Source: Leishmania mexicana MHOM/GT/2001/U1103
Lineage: Eukaryota > Euglenozoa > Kinetoplastea > Trypanosomatida > Trypanosomatidae
Direction: 5' to 3'
DNA length: 64,000 nucleotides
Assembly: GCF_000234665.1 (NCBI RefSeq)
Contig: NC_018306.1
Location: forward strand, 234,031 to 298,030
In this document: positions 9,801 to 19,037 of the stretch, piece after piece
Layout of the letters: the number at the start of each line of letters is the position of its first letter
How positions within the stretch are numbered: the first letter of the stretch is position 1
Translations under genes and position numbers: made by a program
The notes under the pieces: generated by a model
What the model was told of the DNA's origin: nothing
Database searches by the model: none
The model's input: only the letters and a program-made list of their open reading frames with translations

Positions 9801-12800
9801 GGGAAGAGGTCGACCTGACTGCCCTGGAAGCAGCGCAGTCGGGCATACAAAGCGCTACCGATCACGAGCTCTCGGAGAGCGAGGATGACAGCAGCGGCGC
9901 AGCGCTGCAGGTGTGGAGGAACAAAACGCAACAGGGTGACATTGTGCAGCTGCTGCGCCGCGAGGGCGTTGCGTTGCCATCAATGGACACCGGCGAGTCC
10001 GTCATAATCACGTTGTTCCTCGTGTGTAAACGTTTCGTGGAGGAGTCGATCCCAGTGTCACAGACCCAGACAATGAACCTGCTCTTCTATGAGGCGCGAG
10101 ATCAGGAGGCAAACCGCATTATCCCGATCGACTTGATCCTGCTGCGCACACCTGGCGATGCCGCGACACAACAGCTGCTCGCCGTTCCATCCGTTGGAGC
10201 AACATCGCAGACGGTGTTGCCTCTTCCTGCAGCCGCGTCTGCTGTCGTCGTGCCGTCGGCGTCTCCGTCGCTACCGTCGCCGTTGCACCAGGACAGCGAG
10301 TCGTTGCAGGTCTCGCCCGATAACGCCACGGTCGTGTCCGCGTTTCCATCTGCCGGCGCCTTGCAAAGTGGAGGCGCTCTTCCTGGTAGCAGTGGAGCGG
10401 CTTCTCGCGCTTTGCAGAGCCGTCCACCGCCATGCATCCGCCTCCTTACAGCAGGCTCCCACCCTGGCCACAGCGATGGATGCCCTCAAGCCACCTTTAT
10501 GGGGCACCCCTTGATTGTCCTGCGCAACTGCATCGTGAATGACCAGACCGAGTTCAGCTTTATGGTGAAGGCAAACACGAACACCACGATCGTGGTTCTC
10601 GAGCCGCGGCGATGCGGCGGCAGCGTTGCAGCGGTGCTGGATGCGCGCTTCAAACTCTTTCCTCGAAACGGCCACGTGCGTCAGCAGGAGCCGCTGCGCA
10701 TTGTCGTGGAGTGCACGGCGCGGAGCGTTGGCCCCCAAAAGTACTTTATTCCTGTGAAGAACATCTGCAACGCTGCCGACGTGCAGTACCTCACGGTCGA
10801 GATGAATCCGACGGAGGAGACCGAGATGCTGACGACGGAGCCGAAGGAGCTGCTGTTCCGCGACGTCATTACACCATGCGCGGCGTCGCAGCTGGAGACG
10901 CAGCTTGTGCTGATCCGCTGCCGCTTCTCCTTCCCGCATGCCCTCATCGTGCGCACCAACAAACCGTCGCAGCTGGCTCTCTTCGAGGATGCGTCCTGCA
11001 CGGTGCCGCTGCTGCACCCGATACGCCATATCTTCGTGAAGGAGACAGTGCGTGTGTACGTGCAGCTCCGCCCTGGCGCACGATACGTTGATCCGTGCGC
11101 GCGGCAGATCCGCGCTGGTGTTCTCGTGGAGGCGGTGGCACCGAATCCCGTCGTGTCGAGCACCGCGTACTGTGTGGTGGGCAAGGCGATTCTGCGCGCG
11201 ATGGCGTGCGTTGGCAGTGGACTTTTCGAAGTGCCACAGGGAAGCCTCGACCTGGGGTGCGTGGCGCCAACGCAGGACTATGTCAGAACGCATTTCACGG
11301 TGCGAAACACCTCCCACACGTTCGCTTTGCGCGTTGCGCTCGTGCCGTCATCGCCGCTGCTGGAGGTTGCGGAGGAGACGTCCGCTGGCAACGAAATTGT
11401 GGTGGCTCCTCTTCAGGAGCACATGGTTCCCATACTAGTTCATCTCCCAGCACCTGGCCTCACGCGTGAGTTTGTCGACGTGATGAACTGCAGCAGTTCG
11501 CAGGAGCCAATGCGGGTGTCGCTGTCTGCACTACGTATGAATGACGGCATCGTGCAGGTGGACCCGCCCGCCAACACGCGGCTGGCCTTCCCAGTCGCCG
11601 CGGTGGTGCGAGGTGAGCAAGGGAGGCAGCTGCATCTTCATCAGCCTGTTTCGTACTCGGTAACGCTGGCAAACCACCATAGCCACCGCGAGGTGGTCCT
11701 GGCAACGACAACTGCCGTCCACGCGTCGTGCGCGCTGCCGCTGTGGTTCCACACGCCGGACGAGGAGTCAAAGGTGCGTGCTGCCTTTGAAGAGGAACAG
11801 CGTCATGCGCTGGAGGCGGCGGACGACTCGCCGACGTCGACGCCGGGGCAGACGAGTGAGCCGCGCGCGGGGACGGTCGCGCCGACCACGACACCGGTGG
11901 CCGACCAGCCGCCGGCGATGTACACGAGGGGCCGTGTGGAGCTGAAGGCGAACCACACCCAGATCGTCACATGGACGTTGACGAGCTTACCCATGCTCAC
12001 GTCAGAGGAGGTGGCGGCGGTGCTGCAGTATCAGATGGTGACTATAACGACGACGCTGCAGGTGTACGTGACATACACGGCGCACTCTGCACGCGCTGGC
12101 GCAGCGGCAGGTGGGTGGCAGCCCTACTCTTCCGGGGCAATGTCGCAGGGAGGTTGGTATCGCGGGCCAACTGCGGGGCAATGCGTTCTGCTCGTCCCCA
12201 TCACGCTGTCGCTGGCAATGAGTGAGGGCAGGGCGGAGCCGGCGGTGGTGAGCTTGGGGCTTGTGGGTAAGGCGACATCGATGCCAACCTCTCCCAGCTC
12301 TTCGGCTTCCTCCGTGTCGTTGTCCAACGAGGAGCACGATGCTGCACCGGAGCACGGATTCGATGCCTTCGCCAGCGGCAGGGAGGAGGAGATGGTCCTC
12401 GCGGCGCGCCAGCGGCGCCGTCGTCGTTTGTGCGTCTCGAAACTGCGCCGTCCGCGAAACCACACCTTCAGCGCCTTCGCCTCCAAGTCGGGCCTCCAGC
12501 CGTCGTCGAGCCACAACATGGTTGTTTCGTTCCGGCTTATCAACTTATCGGCCGTCATACCGCTGCCGCTCAAGGTGGAGTGCCCGCCTGTGGTGCGGTT
12601 CTCTCAGACGCGCCTGACGATCCCGCCAGGGGAGAGCACGGTTGTCCAGGCGGCGTTGAACATGAAGCTCATCGCGACGCAAGGGACGTTCCGTTACGAG
12701 GCCTTCTTCGTGAACGAATGGAATCCGGAGAACGACATAGCGGTCTGCATCACGGGGCAGTACTACTGGAAGGTGTTTCAGGTGCTGCGGGCCGACACGC

Positions 12801-15800
12801 AAGAGGAGGTGCGCGAGTCGCTCACACTGGCGCCACTGCGCGTGGAGCCGTCGCTGCGGGTGCCGCTCGCCGAGATGAAGTTGAACTTTGTCGCGACAGA
12901 GCCGGACGTTGAGTTCGATATGCACCTGCAGTCCAACCCCCAGCTGGACGGCCTACTGGAGCTTCTGCTGTTGCACTACGACGCTACCTCAGCAGTGCGG
13001 CACCTGAGCTTCCGCTCAGACATCATGACACCAACCTCCCCGGCCGCCACGAGCGTTGCAGGCGGGGTAGCAGCCGCCAGCGTCGTGCAGGGAAGCGCTG
13101 GCGCGGCGGTGGCTGGGATGACGAGCCTCACCGCAAGCGTCACCGGTCCTCCAGCCAGCTGTAGTACAATCGCCGTGGCCGCAGCAGGGGCTGGGGCTGG
13201 GCTGGGCGGCGGGCCCGCCACGTCCGGGTCAGCCAACCCGAGCATTGGCCCGCCTAGCGGGGGCACGCCTGGCAACCTGCAGCCCGGAACCCCGTCAGGA
13301 GTCGCGGCGACAGCGACAGCGACAGGGTTTCCAGCGCTCAGTGCGACCAGCGCCGTGCTGCCAGTCGACGAGTTTTTCGGCGCGACGGGGACCACCCCGA
13401 CCGGTATTGCGAGTGGAGCTTCCATCGCTGCTGCAGCCGAGATCAAAGCGAGGCCGCGCAAGACGGGTGCCAGCAGTACTGCAGGCACGGTTAGCACGGC
13501 TAACGGCGGCGCAGCAGCTGCAGCCACACCCTCGCAGACGCTGCGGCTCCGCTGCCTGCTGCGTAGTGGTGACTTGAGCTCGCTTGTCTCTCTCTTCTAC
13601 GGCTACCGAAAGGCGCGCGCGGCCGGCACTTCAGCACAGATGACCACCGCCACAACAAGTACGAAAGGCACCGGTGCCGGTGTGGCGACCACGAGCTCGA
13701 CTGTAGCGGCGCCGCTGGCCCCACCGGACATCACGGCATCGGAGACTGCAGGTGGGAGCTGCAACGCCGGCGCCGTTACCTGGACGTACGACCGGATTGC
13801 AGAGCTGGAGCGGCGCAACGCGTCTCTGGCGTCGAACAACGTGTGGCTTGGCACCGTTGTCGTGGAGAACCCTTTCACAGAGGCGGAGGAGGTGCAGGTT
13901 TACAGCACGCTGGCGCCATTTCGCACCTTCTCGGCGCCGTCGAAGGTGATGCTAAGGCCCTGCCGAGTGAGCGTGGAGTCGGTACGGCGGCCGAGCGCCC
14001 GCGCCACCGCTACACAGGCCTCCACGCACCGCGGGACACCTCAGGTGGGCTATGTGGGTGAGATCAGCATAACGAACGAGTTTGACGTGTACGTAGCCGA
14101 GCTCTCGGTTGTGGTTCTCGTCCACGAGCGCCTCGCTGTGCCCCTGCACATCGACGTGCGTGGAGGATGCCGCTATGCGGTGGACACGGTATCGCCTGAT
14201 GCAGCAGCGGGTGCAACACCGTCCCTGCCTGATGCAGCGCTTGAGGACGAGGAGGGCACTGAGACGGACATCCGCCCAACATCCACCTTCAGCGCGTCAC
14301 CGCGGCCAGGAGTGCCGGTTGCCACGTCGTTCCTGACGGAACCCGCCGCAGACGGGGCCCGGCCGGTGTCGCTACCTCACTGCATACACCTCGCCCCTCA
14401 CGAGACCGTCGTGGTGACGGTGGCGATTCGCCCAGTGGATGTGCGAACACTTGGACCAACCCCCATGTCACCGACGACTGCCGTCCCCACCGCTCTGCCG
14501 ACGCCGCTGTCGCTGCCTTCGCTGGAGGAATTTGTGTCCGTAGTGTTGGTAGACGAGAACGCCCCGTTCAGCTACGTTGTGAGCCGTGTGAGCATCGTGA
14601 CGCCGACGAGTGGGGCAGAGGCGCTGCCCAACATGGTGCTCAGCTCTGTCACCACCACCAGCAACAGGGCGGCGGCGGCCACCAGTGTTGCCGCTGCGTC
14701 CGGCGCGAGCACGAAGGACGGAGAGGCGGAAGCTCGCCCCAGCGCAGCGCTTCCTCCAGCCGCGCACCGGGATGACTTGACCAGGCCACTGGTGACGCCT
14801 TCGGCCACGTTGTCAGGTGAGGGGCCGACGATGGTACTGACGACGTCGACAACATTGGAGGAGGCACCGCAGCAGCTCAGTCTCTCCAGAAACAAGCAGG
14901 TGCCTGACCTGGCCTTCGCCGGTGGTACTGCAGCAGCGGCAGAGACGGGCGAGACAGAGGCGGCGCCTGAAGCCGAGGTGCTGCTGCCACCGCGAGGTAG
15001 CACGCCATGTGACTCAGAGGGCGCGGCAGAGGGGCTGTTGGTGTCCCTTGCTGGCGCAATCACGACGTTGGCGCCGTCGCTTGCAGCCGCGCCGCGTCAG
15101 TGGGTGTTGTCCCTTCGCAACTGCCACGCGTTGCCCGGGTGTGGAGGGGCGTATCTCTTCAACTTCTCTGTTCCGCGTGACGACACGTACGAGCCGAACA
15201 TCCTTATCACGAATAACGCACCAGACAGGATGGTGCGGTACACAGTGCAGGCGATCTCGCAGAGCCCGCAGGTGTGGCTGCTCCTTACCACGACGACGGG
15301 GGTACTGGAGGCGGGCGAGACGCAGCCGCTGCGGTTGCAGGTGCTGTCGTCCGAGGTAGGCTCCTTCGTCGGGTACGTGGCCATCACGAACACCTTTGAT
15401 GCCCGCGAGGTAGTATACCTGCGCCTGAACGCAGAGGTGTTTGTGCCCGGCACGGCCGAAGGCTTCTTTGACGTCGTTGCCATGAGCGATGACCATCGCC
15501 TCGCCACCACTAACGCGGGGCACAGCGTGTACATGGGCGCGTTGTACGGTGCCGGTACCAGCCGTGCGCTGATGGCGCTGGAGATCGTGAACAAGGGCAG
15601 TGTGGCGCTGGAGTTCCCCGTGTCGGTGGTGCATCCGATGCGGCAGGAGTTGCGGCCCATCCCCCAGAGCGTCTGGTACGGCACGGCGGTGTCGGCGTCG
15701 GGGCACCGTCGCAGGCACGTCGCCTCAGGGATACTGCCTCAACGCATTGCCGTGAACGACGATGGAAGCGCGGCTCCACTGACGTTGCCTCGATCGTCAC

Positions 15801-18244
15801 GTGCTGCGCTGGATCAGCAGGTGGACCCGACGGCAGTCGGGGCTGCCACCGGAACAGTAGCAACGCAGAAGGGTGCCGCTGATGGTAGTGTGCGCACCGC
15901 CGGCGGTATCGAGGAAGCCTTGTACACGACACAGCCGTTTGGCCAGCCGAAGCCACTTCTGTCGCCTCACCACCCCAGTCTTCACTATCAACGCAGCGGA
16001 GTGCGCCCCGGCACTGGCGTGGCGGCTGTGCCGACGTCTACTGCCCTATCTTCGACCGCCAGCACCTCTGCCTCCCCGTTTGAGGGTAAGCTGATTGTGT
16101 GCCAGATCCACGGCGTCCCCACACGCACAGGCCAGAGGTACTTCGTCGTCGACCCGCGCTCCCGCATGCGGCTGGCCTTTGTTCTCAGCTGCAACGCACT
16201 TCACGACATCCCGGAGGGGTACGGGGTGTTTGGCCAGACCGATGTGGTGTTCCGCTGCAAGCAGGCCCGCGACGCTCGATTTAGCTTCAACGTGAAGTTC
16301 GAGGCGTACCGACCCACGTTTGCCGTGGCGCTTGAGTACGACATGGACGCAGCGGAGGGGTCTGCTGCAAGCACAGGCGCCGTCGCCGCGCTGAGGTCGG
16401 AGGCGGTTTTGAGCTCCGGGGACGCGTTGGAGGCTGTTGACGGCAGCGCACCCGCCAAGGCATCTGCTGCCCCATTTCTGTCATCTTCGCTACCACCGGC
16501 CTCGGCGGCGACGTCACGCTGGGCCGAGGTGCCGGTGGCCGTGACGAATCTGAGCCGCAGCCACACGCAGGTGTTCGTGCTGTACACGCAGTCGGAGGTG
16601 CTCTCGCTGTCGGTCCCCGGTGCGGGGGCGACGGCTCACAGCGTGTGCGCCGGCAGCACGCTGCTTCCGCCGCTTTCTGGTGCCGCCGCGGAGGACGACG
16701 GGTACGGCGCTGTCGCTGCTGCGGGCAGTAGTGGCGGCCCTGCCTTCGCTCCTTCCGGGGTGGAGATAGGTGTGGGCCCGCAGTCCGTCGGCGTCTTTAC
16801 TGTTCGTCTCGATCGGCTGAGAGCAGAGGCGCTCCTGAAGTTCGACAAGGACGAGTCGATGCTGGCCCGCCCCGCGTTGTGCGAGCACGCGTTCCTGTAC
16901 AATAAAGGCAACCCTCGCGAGCGGGTGCAGCTGCTGTTCCGGCAGCAGGCGCTGCTGGCGCAGCCACAGCGCCAAGCTCGCGCAGCTGCTGGGGGCTCCT
17001 TGGCAGTCGAGCCTGTATCTGCGAAGCTGGCAGATGCCAAGCCGGTGAAGGGTGGCGGCCAACACTTCCGCGAGCGCAACATTTTGGGCTTTGCGCAGCG
17101 CTTCTCCGCAGTCATGACGTCGCTGACGGATCGCGTGCCGTTCCTGACGCGGCCAGAGGACATGGCAGAGTCGGTGAGGTCGCACAGGAGTGCGGGAGGC
17201 AGCAGCAGCACCGGTGTGGGTGGTGGAGGCGGTGGCAGCGGGGCAGCAAGCACCACCGGGGGAGATGGCGTGGGCAGCGTCGCGAATGCGGGGGCCGCAG
17301 TGGTGCGGGTTTCCGCAGGCACCGCAGCGTTCACAGTGGCCGGCGTCACCAGCAGCGTTGCCTCGTCGAGTTTCCACGGAAAGCATCGCCCCACTGGCAG
17401 GAACCAGCGTAGCCGCCGAGACAGAGATAGTGGCCCTGTTGCACATCGGGGTAACACACACCGCTCCAGGCAAGGTGATTCTTTCCGTGACGACACATCC
17501 GATGGCGGCACTGCGAGCGGCAGCAGTGGCACCACCACCACCACCACCACCACAAGCAGTTACTCCAGTGATGTGGCCGACAGCGATGACTTCGCGAGCG
17601 AGATTGCAGAGGTGGCGGCCGACCGCACACTGGACAGCCCGCTCACGGAGGACAACTTCGACCAGCCGTCGCGCGATGGCTGCAACGATGCTAGCGACAT
17701 CGCAGTAGGGGAGGCGATCAGGGAGAGCGGCGAGAGCGCTACGACCGGATGTCCCATAGAGGTCCACAACAGTAGCGACGGGACGTCTGGTGACCTTGCC
17801 TCTCATGCGTTATTCCGCTCGTCGTTCCACCCATGCATGCGTAGCAGTGAAGGCCCTATCAGCTCGGTGGCCGCGTCGTCCTTCTCATCTCTGCTGCCTT
17901 TAGGGACACCACTGGCGCGCTCGAGCAGCGTCGGCAGCCATCCCAGCAACGAAGACCTCCACTGGTACGACACCCTCATCACATTGCACGACTTGTTGGT
18001 GGAGTTGACGTGGCTGTGTGATGAGCTCCTCTTTTACGGGATTCTGCTCCGCAATTCTCGCCATGTGGAGGCGTGCATGGCCTTTCTCATCGCCGCTGTC
18101 ACGCAGCATCCTGTGATGGTGGCGTGGCGTCGGCGCCGCGGCAGCACCGGTCGCTCTCGTAAGTACGACATCTTTGGACAGTTCCTTGAAACTCTCGACG
18201 CCCTCCCGCGTCTTTCCTCCACGTCGTCCTCTTCCAGCTCCTAA
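6887..18244 (+). CDS. Giant ASH/Hydin-like domain protein, 3785 aa
   Basis: The protein is built from repeated immunoglobulin-like beta-sandwich segments of the ASPM-SPD2-Hydin/MSP type. Recurrent signatures are SVNFGDVYRG (about residue 294), SVNFGDCQVGQ (about 420), KNFGEVNIGVK (about 722) and SLDLGCVAPTQDY (about 1454), each followed by a strand like FTVRNTSH. A charged coiled coil sits near residues 930-975. Long Ala/Ser/Thr/Gly linkers lie around 2050-2270 and 3400-3600, and a conserved-looking helical segment (LHDLLVELTWLCDELL) is near 3700. Such proteins are typically axonemal central-pair, centriolar or basal-body components, so a flagellar role is likely. I cannot assign an individual ortholog such as HYDIN or CFAP47. 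The ATG at 6887 is the first after the splice acceptor. Confidence 0.88.
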   Translation: MLDISCESILFDDVAVNDIPAYRPVQVRNTSGSPLLVKLTTTSPVVQIQLCNENYEAIKRVGFADTLSVYSEAFDLVGLISSIELAPFEEKDLVVWFRADAAMFSHLVKGSQPVPYTGSLQLTVANPAPASHLGNAPKVDGEKRVGAQQPAAACITIPFRANVYVSCLKLSSTELHITMAPNKTQVTDFVVTNMSCQPVYFAIRDQAMPLRGLDVALYESDKFEEPKLGHRLLLDSYAYMTFSLILRSSTASSTAQQQYHTVFQCDNLRDNRNTTLLYVSVNVVAESQGDLVAFHDTSVNFGDVYRGTKAMATIRAQSLDDREEAVLRLGDVDRRKCEGKVSLMKGNAAVDEMTIGSQKGNQLNTVTLMYQPFYDGDSKDESKIKFDVELLVVSADRGHSQRVVIRCAAVLYTSNIVVSQRSVNFGDCQVGQSKRFTLQIENRSPLPGQIVVQLRSKIIRIEGVSTPQKLAGRELKEEFSVAPSASLPITLRITPQRVNPMYRKQLTIINASNPAEDRQVINIEANNMAPLDAKLHDELYSWKCDLGNIDSTNSRRGPSTLWAISGVPLIVPYSVQSKVDYKVVLNLCSSCPEIEVFYSSDAVVCDQLGTIAAEMRSFCVYGESEDASHLTNEAAEQLFTAREELLRLLNETSHSITNRITLEPLVSIKAYVLIIRTASPTEPLTKEDGISIAVDGIEAPRFVRLSYRLCGTSFELNGQKTKNFGEVNIGVKKTTKLPIVNRCNSFLYLHLSKSRSVTAEHIRMENSDKRSIFLTIRPYASREIELTLYPGIKGVFQEKIRVSNILNIKNTITMTLKATVIKADTFEISPDSWTFEMLVPSSSSVPALMASSPPFLKAEDATAAGNARVGAKFTVSNTSNARRQIVVRLDLNSTAAANGVSAANPYLSFAGVKVAVQLDMMLSGATSVSARKLEEQIEKLEQKLKIYVRKNKTEKAESAMRKIEAYRLALKGEEVDLTALEAAQSGIQSATDHELSESEDDSSGAALQVWRNKTQQGDIVQLLRREGVALPSMDTGESVIITLFLVCKRFVEESIPVSQTQTMNLLFYEARDQEANRIIPIDLILLRTPGDAATQQLLAVPSVGATSQTVLPLPAAASAVVVPSASPSLPSPLHQDSESLQVSPDNATVVSAFPSAGALQSGGALPGSSGAASRALQSRPPPCIRLLTAGSHPGHSDGCPQATFMGHPLIVLRNCIVNDQTEFSFMVKANTNTTIVVLEPRRCGGSVAAVLDARFKLFPRNGHVRQQEPLRIVVECTARSVGPQKYFIPVKNICNAADVQYLTVEMNPTEETEMLTTEPKELLFRDVITPCAASQLETQLVLIRCRFSFPHALIVRTNKPSQLALFEDASCTVPLLHPIRHIFVKETVRVYVQLRPGARYVDPCARQIRAGVLVEAVAPNPVVSSTAYCVVGKAILRAMACVGSGLFEVPQGSLDLGCVAPTQDYVRTHFTVRNTSHTFALRVALVPSSPLLEVAEETSAGNEIVVAPLQEHMVPILVHLPAPGLTREFVDVMNCSSSQEPMRVSLSALRMNDGIVQVDPPANTRLAFPVAAVVRGEQGRQLHLHQPVSYSVTLANHHSHREVVLATTTAVHASCALPLWFHTPDEESKVRAAFEEEQRHALEAADDSPTSTPGQTSEPRAGTVAPTTTPVADQPPAMYTRGRVELKANHTQIVTWTLTSLPMLTSEEVAAVLQYQMVTITTTLQVYVTYTAHSARAGAAAGGWQPYSSGAMSQGGWYRGPTAGQCVLLVPITLSLAMSEGRAEPAVVSLGLVGKATSMPTSPSSSASSVSLSNEEHDAAPEHGFDAFASGREEEMVLAARQRRRRRLCVSKLRRPRNHTFSAFASKSGLQPSSSHNMVVSFRLINLSAVIPLPLKVECPPVVRFSQTRLTIPPGESTVVQAALNMKLIATQGTFRYEAFFVNEWNPENDIAVCITGQYYWKVFQVLRADTQEEVRESLTLAPLRVEPSLRVPLAEMKLNFVATEPDVEFDMHLQSNPQLDGLLELLLLHYDATSAVRHLSFRSDIMTPTSPAATSVAGGVAAASVVQGSAGAAVAGMTSLTASVTGPPASCSTIAVAAAGAGAGLGGGPATSGSANPSIGPPSGGTPGNLQPGTPSGVAATATATGFPALSATSAVLPVDEFFGATGTTPTGIASGASIAAAAEIKARPRKTGASSTAGTVSTANGGAAAAATPSQTLRLRCLLRSGDLSSLVSLFYGYRKARAAGTSAQMTTATTSTKGTGAGVATTSSTVAAPLAPPDITASETAGGSCNAGAVTWTYDRIAELERRNASLASNNVWLGTVVVENPFTEAEEVQVYSTLAPFRTFSAPSKVMLRPCRVSVESVRRPSARATATQASTHRGTPQVGYVGEISITNEFDVYVAELSVVVLVHERLAVPLHIDVRGGCRYAVDTVSPDAAAGATPSLPDAALEDEEGTETDIRPTSTFSASPRPGVPVATSFLTEPAADGARPVSLPHCIHLAPHETVVVTVAIRPVDVRTLGPTPMSPTTAVPTALPTPLSLPSLEEFVSVVLVDENAPFSYVVSRVSIVTPTSGAEALPNMVLSSVTTTSNRAAAATSVAAASGASTKDGEAEARPSAALPPAAHRDDLTRPLVTPSATLSGEGPTMVLTTSTTLEEAPQQLSLSRNKQVPDLAFAGGTAAAAETGETEAAPEAEVLLPPRGSTPCDSEGAAEGLLVSLAGAITTLAPSLAAAPRQWVLSLRNCHALPGCGGAYLFNFSVPRDDTYEPNILITNNAPDRMVRYTVQAISQSPQVWLLLTTTTGVLEAGETQPLRLQVLSSEVGSFVGYVAITNTFDAREVVYLRLNAEVFVPGTAEGFFDVVAMSDDHRLATTNAGHSVYMGALYGAGTSRALMALEIVNKGSVALEFPVSVVHPMRQELRPIPQSVWYGTAVSASGHRRRHVASGILPQRIAVNDDGSAAPLTLPRSSRAALDQQVDPTAVGAATGTVATQKGAADGSVRTAGGIEEALYTTQPFGQPKPLLSPHHPSLHYQRSGVRPGTGVAAVPTSTALSSTASTSASPFEGKLIVCQIHGVPTRTGQRYFVVDPRSRMRLAFVLSCNALHDIPEGYGVFGQTDVVFRCKQARDARFSFNVKFEAYRPTFAVALEYDMDAAEGSAASTGAVAALRSEAVLSSGDALEAVDGSAPAKASAAPFLSSSLPPASAATSRWAEVPVAVTNLSRSHTQVFVLYTQSEVLSLSVPGAGATAHSVCAGSTLLPPLSGAAAEDDGYGAVAAAGSSGGPAFAPSGVEIGVGPQSVGVFTVRLDRLRAEALLKFDKDESMLARPALCEHAFLYNKGNPRERVQLLFRQQALLAQPQRQARAAAGGSLAVEPVSAKLADAKPVKGGGQHFRERNILGFAQRFSAVMTSLTDRVPFLTRPEDMAESVRSHRSAGGSSSTGVGGGGGGSGAASTTGGDGVGSVANAGAAVVRVSAGTAAFTVAGVTSSVASSSFHGKHRPTGRNQRSRRDRDSGPVAHRGNTHRSRQGDSFRDDTSDGGTASGSSGTTTTTTTTSSYSSDVADSDDFASEIAEVAADRTLDSPLTEDNFDQPSRDGCNDASDIAVGEAIRESGESATTGCPIEVHNSSDGTSGDLASHALFRSSFHPCMRSSEGPISSVAASSFSSLLPLGTPLARSSSVGSHPSNEDLHWYDTLITLHDLLVELTWLCDELLFYGILLRNSRHVEACMAFLIAAVTQHPVMVAWRRRRGSTGRSRKYDIFGQFLETLDALPRLSSTSSSSSS

Positions 18245-18857
18245 CGGGCCACGGCAGGCCTGTGGGAGTGGTCGAGCGAGGAATGCGGTGGCGGTGATGC
18301 GTGACGCCGCGCTGTCTCCCTTTCGTCCTGTATGTGTGATGTATGCCGGGTTTCTGTCTCGGGCTCCCCACCCTTTTCTCGTCTCTTGCACGAAAGTGAT
18401 GTTCATGGGAGCAACACACGCCCGCGCACCCTCGCCCGTCTGTCTGTATCGCGTGCATGGGCTAAACAGTGTCGTGGGTGGTGAGGGCGCTTGGCGTGTT
18501 GCTCCGTTGGTGTGATGCTGCTTGCTGCTTGCTCCGTTGGTGTGATGGTGCTGCTGCGTGCTGTCCGGGACCATCTGTCTCGGTGTCTCGGCCTCTCTTC
18601 TCTTTTGTGGATGTCTCTCGTCGACGGCGCTTTGGGCGTTCCTCCGCCACCGAAAACAGAAAATATACCGACGCGCTCACATGCCCTTCCGACGCGCGTT
18701 TCGGCGGGGGCGGGAGGGGAGGCGGATCGCAACCCTCCAGGCTGTGACTTGTCCCACCCCACTCTTCAACATGTGCCGCTTGCGGAGGTGCAGGTCACCA
18801 ACCCCCCTGCCAGCCTTCTTGCCGCTGTGTGCGTGTGTGTGTGTGTAGTGCATGCGC
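18245..18857 (+). other. Intergenic region after the ASH-domain gene
   Basis: No gene seen. Expected 3' UTR sequence, with a 30-bp-spaced direct repeat (GCTCCGTTGGTGTGATG at 18501 and 18531) and a GT-rich run near 18828-18848. Confidence 0.6.
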
Positions 18858-18946
18858 TGCTTCTTCCACCTCCTCCCTCTCTGGCCATTCTTCTTCCGTG
18901 TGCTCAAACCACGTCCACATCACTGCCTCCCTGCTTTCGGTGTCAG
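18858..18946 (+). promoter_or_regulatory. Polypyrimidine tract and splice acceptor for the TPR gene
   Basis: C/T-rich tract 18858-18897 with the first following AG at 18945-18946. This acceptor lies downstream of the ATG at 18852, so the longer reading frame from that ATG would be cut off and the start at 19038 is favoured. Confidence 0.55.
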
Positions 18947-19037
18947 AGCAGAGCCCGCCCCCCCCCCCCCTCCCCCCTACACACACACACACCGCGCCTC
19001 CTGTGCTCACCACCCCTCTTTCTTCCCCTCGCTTCAC

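Noticed and set aside
10271..11317. 348-residue minus-strand frame inside the giant ASH-domain gene
   Set aside because: Shadow of the sense frame; Arg/His/Leu-rich with no domain.
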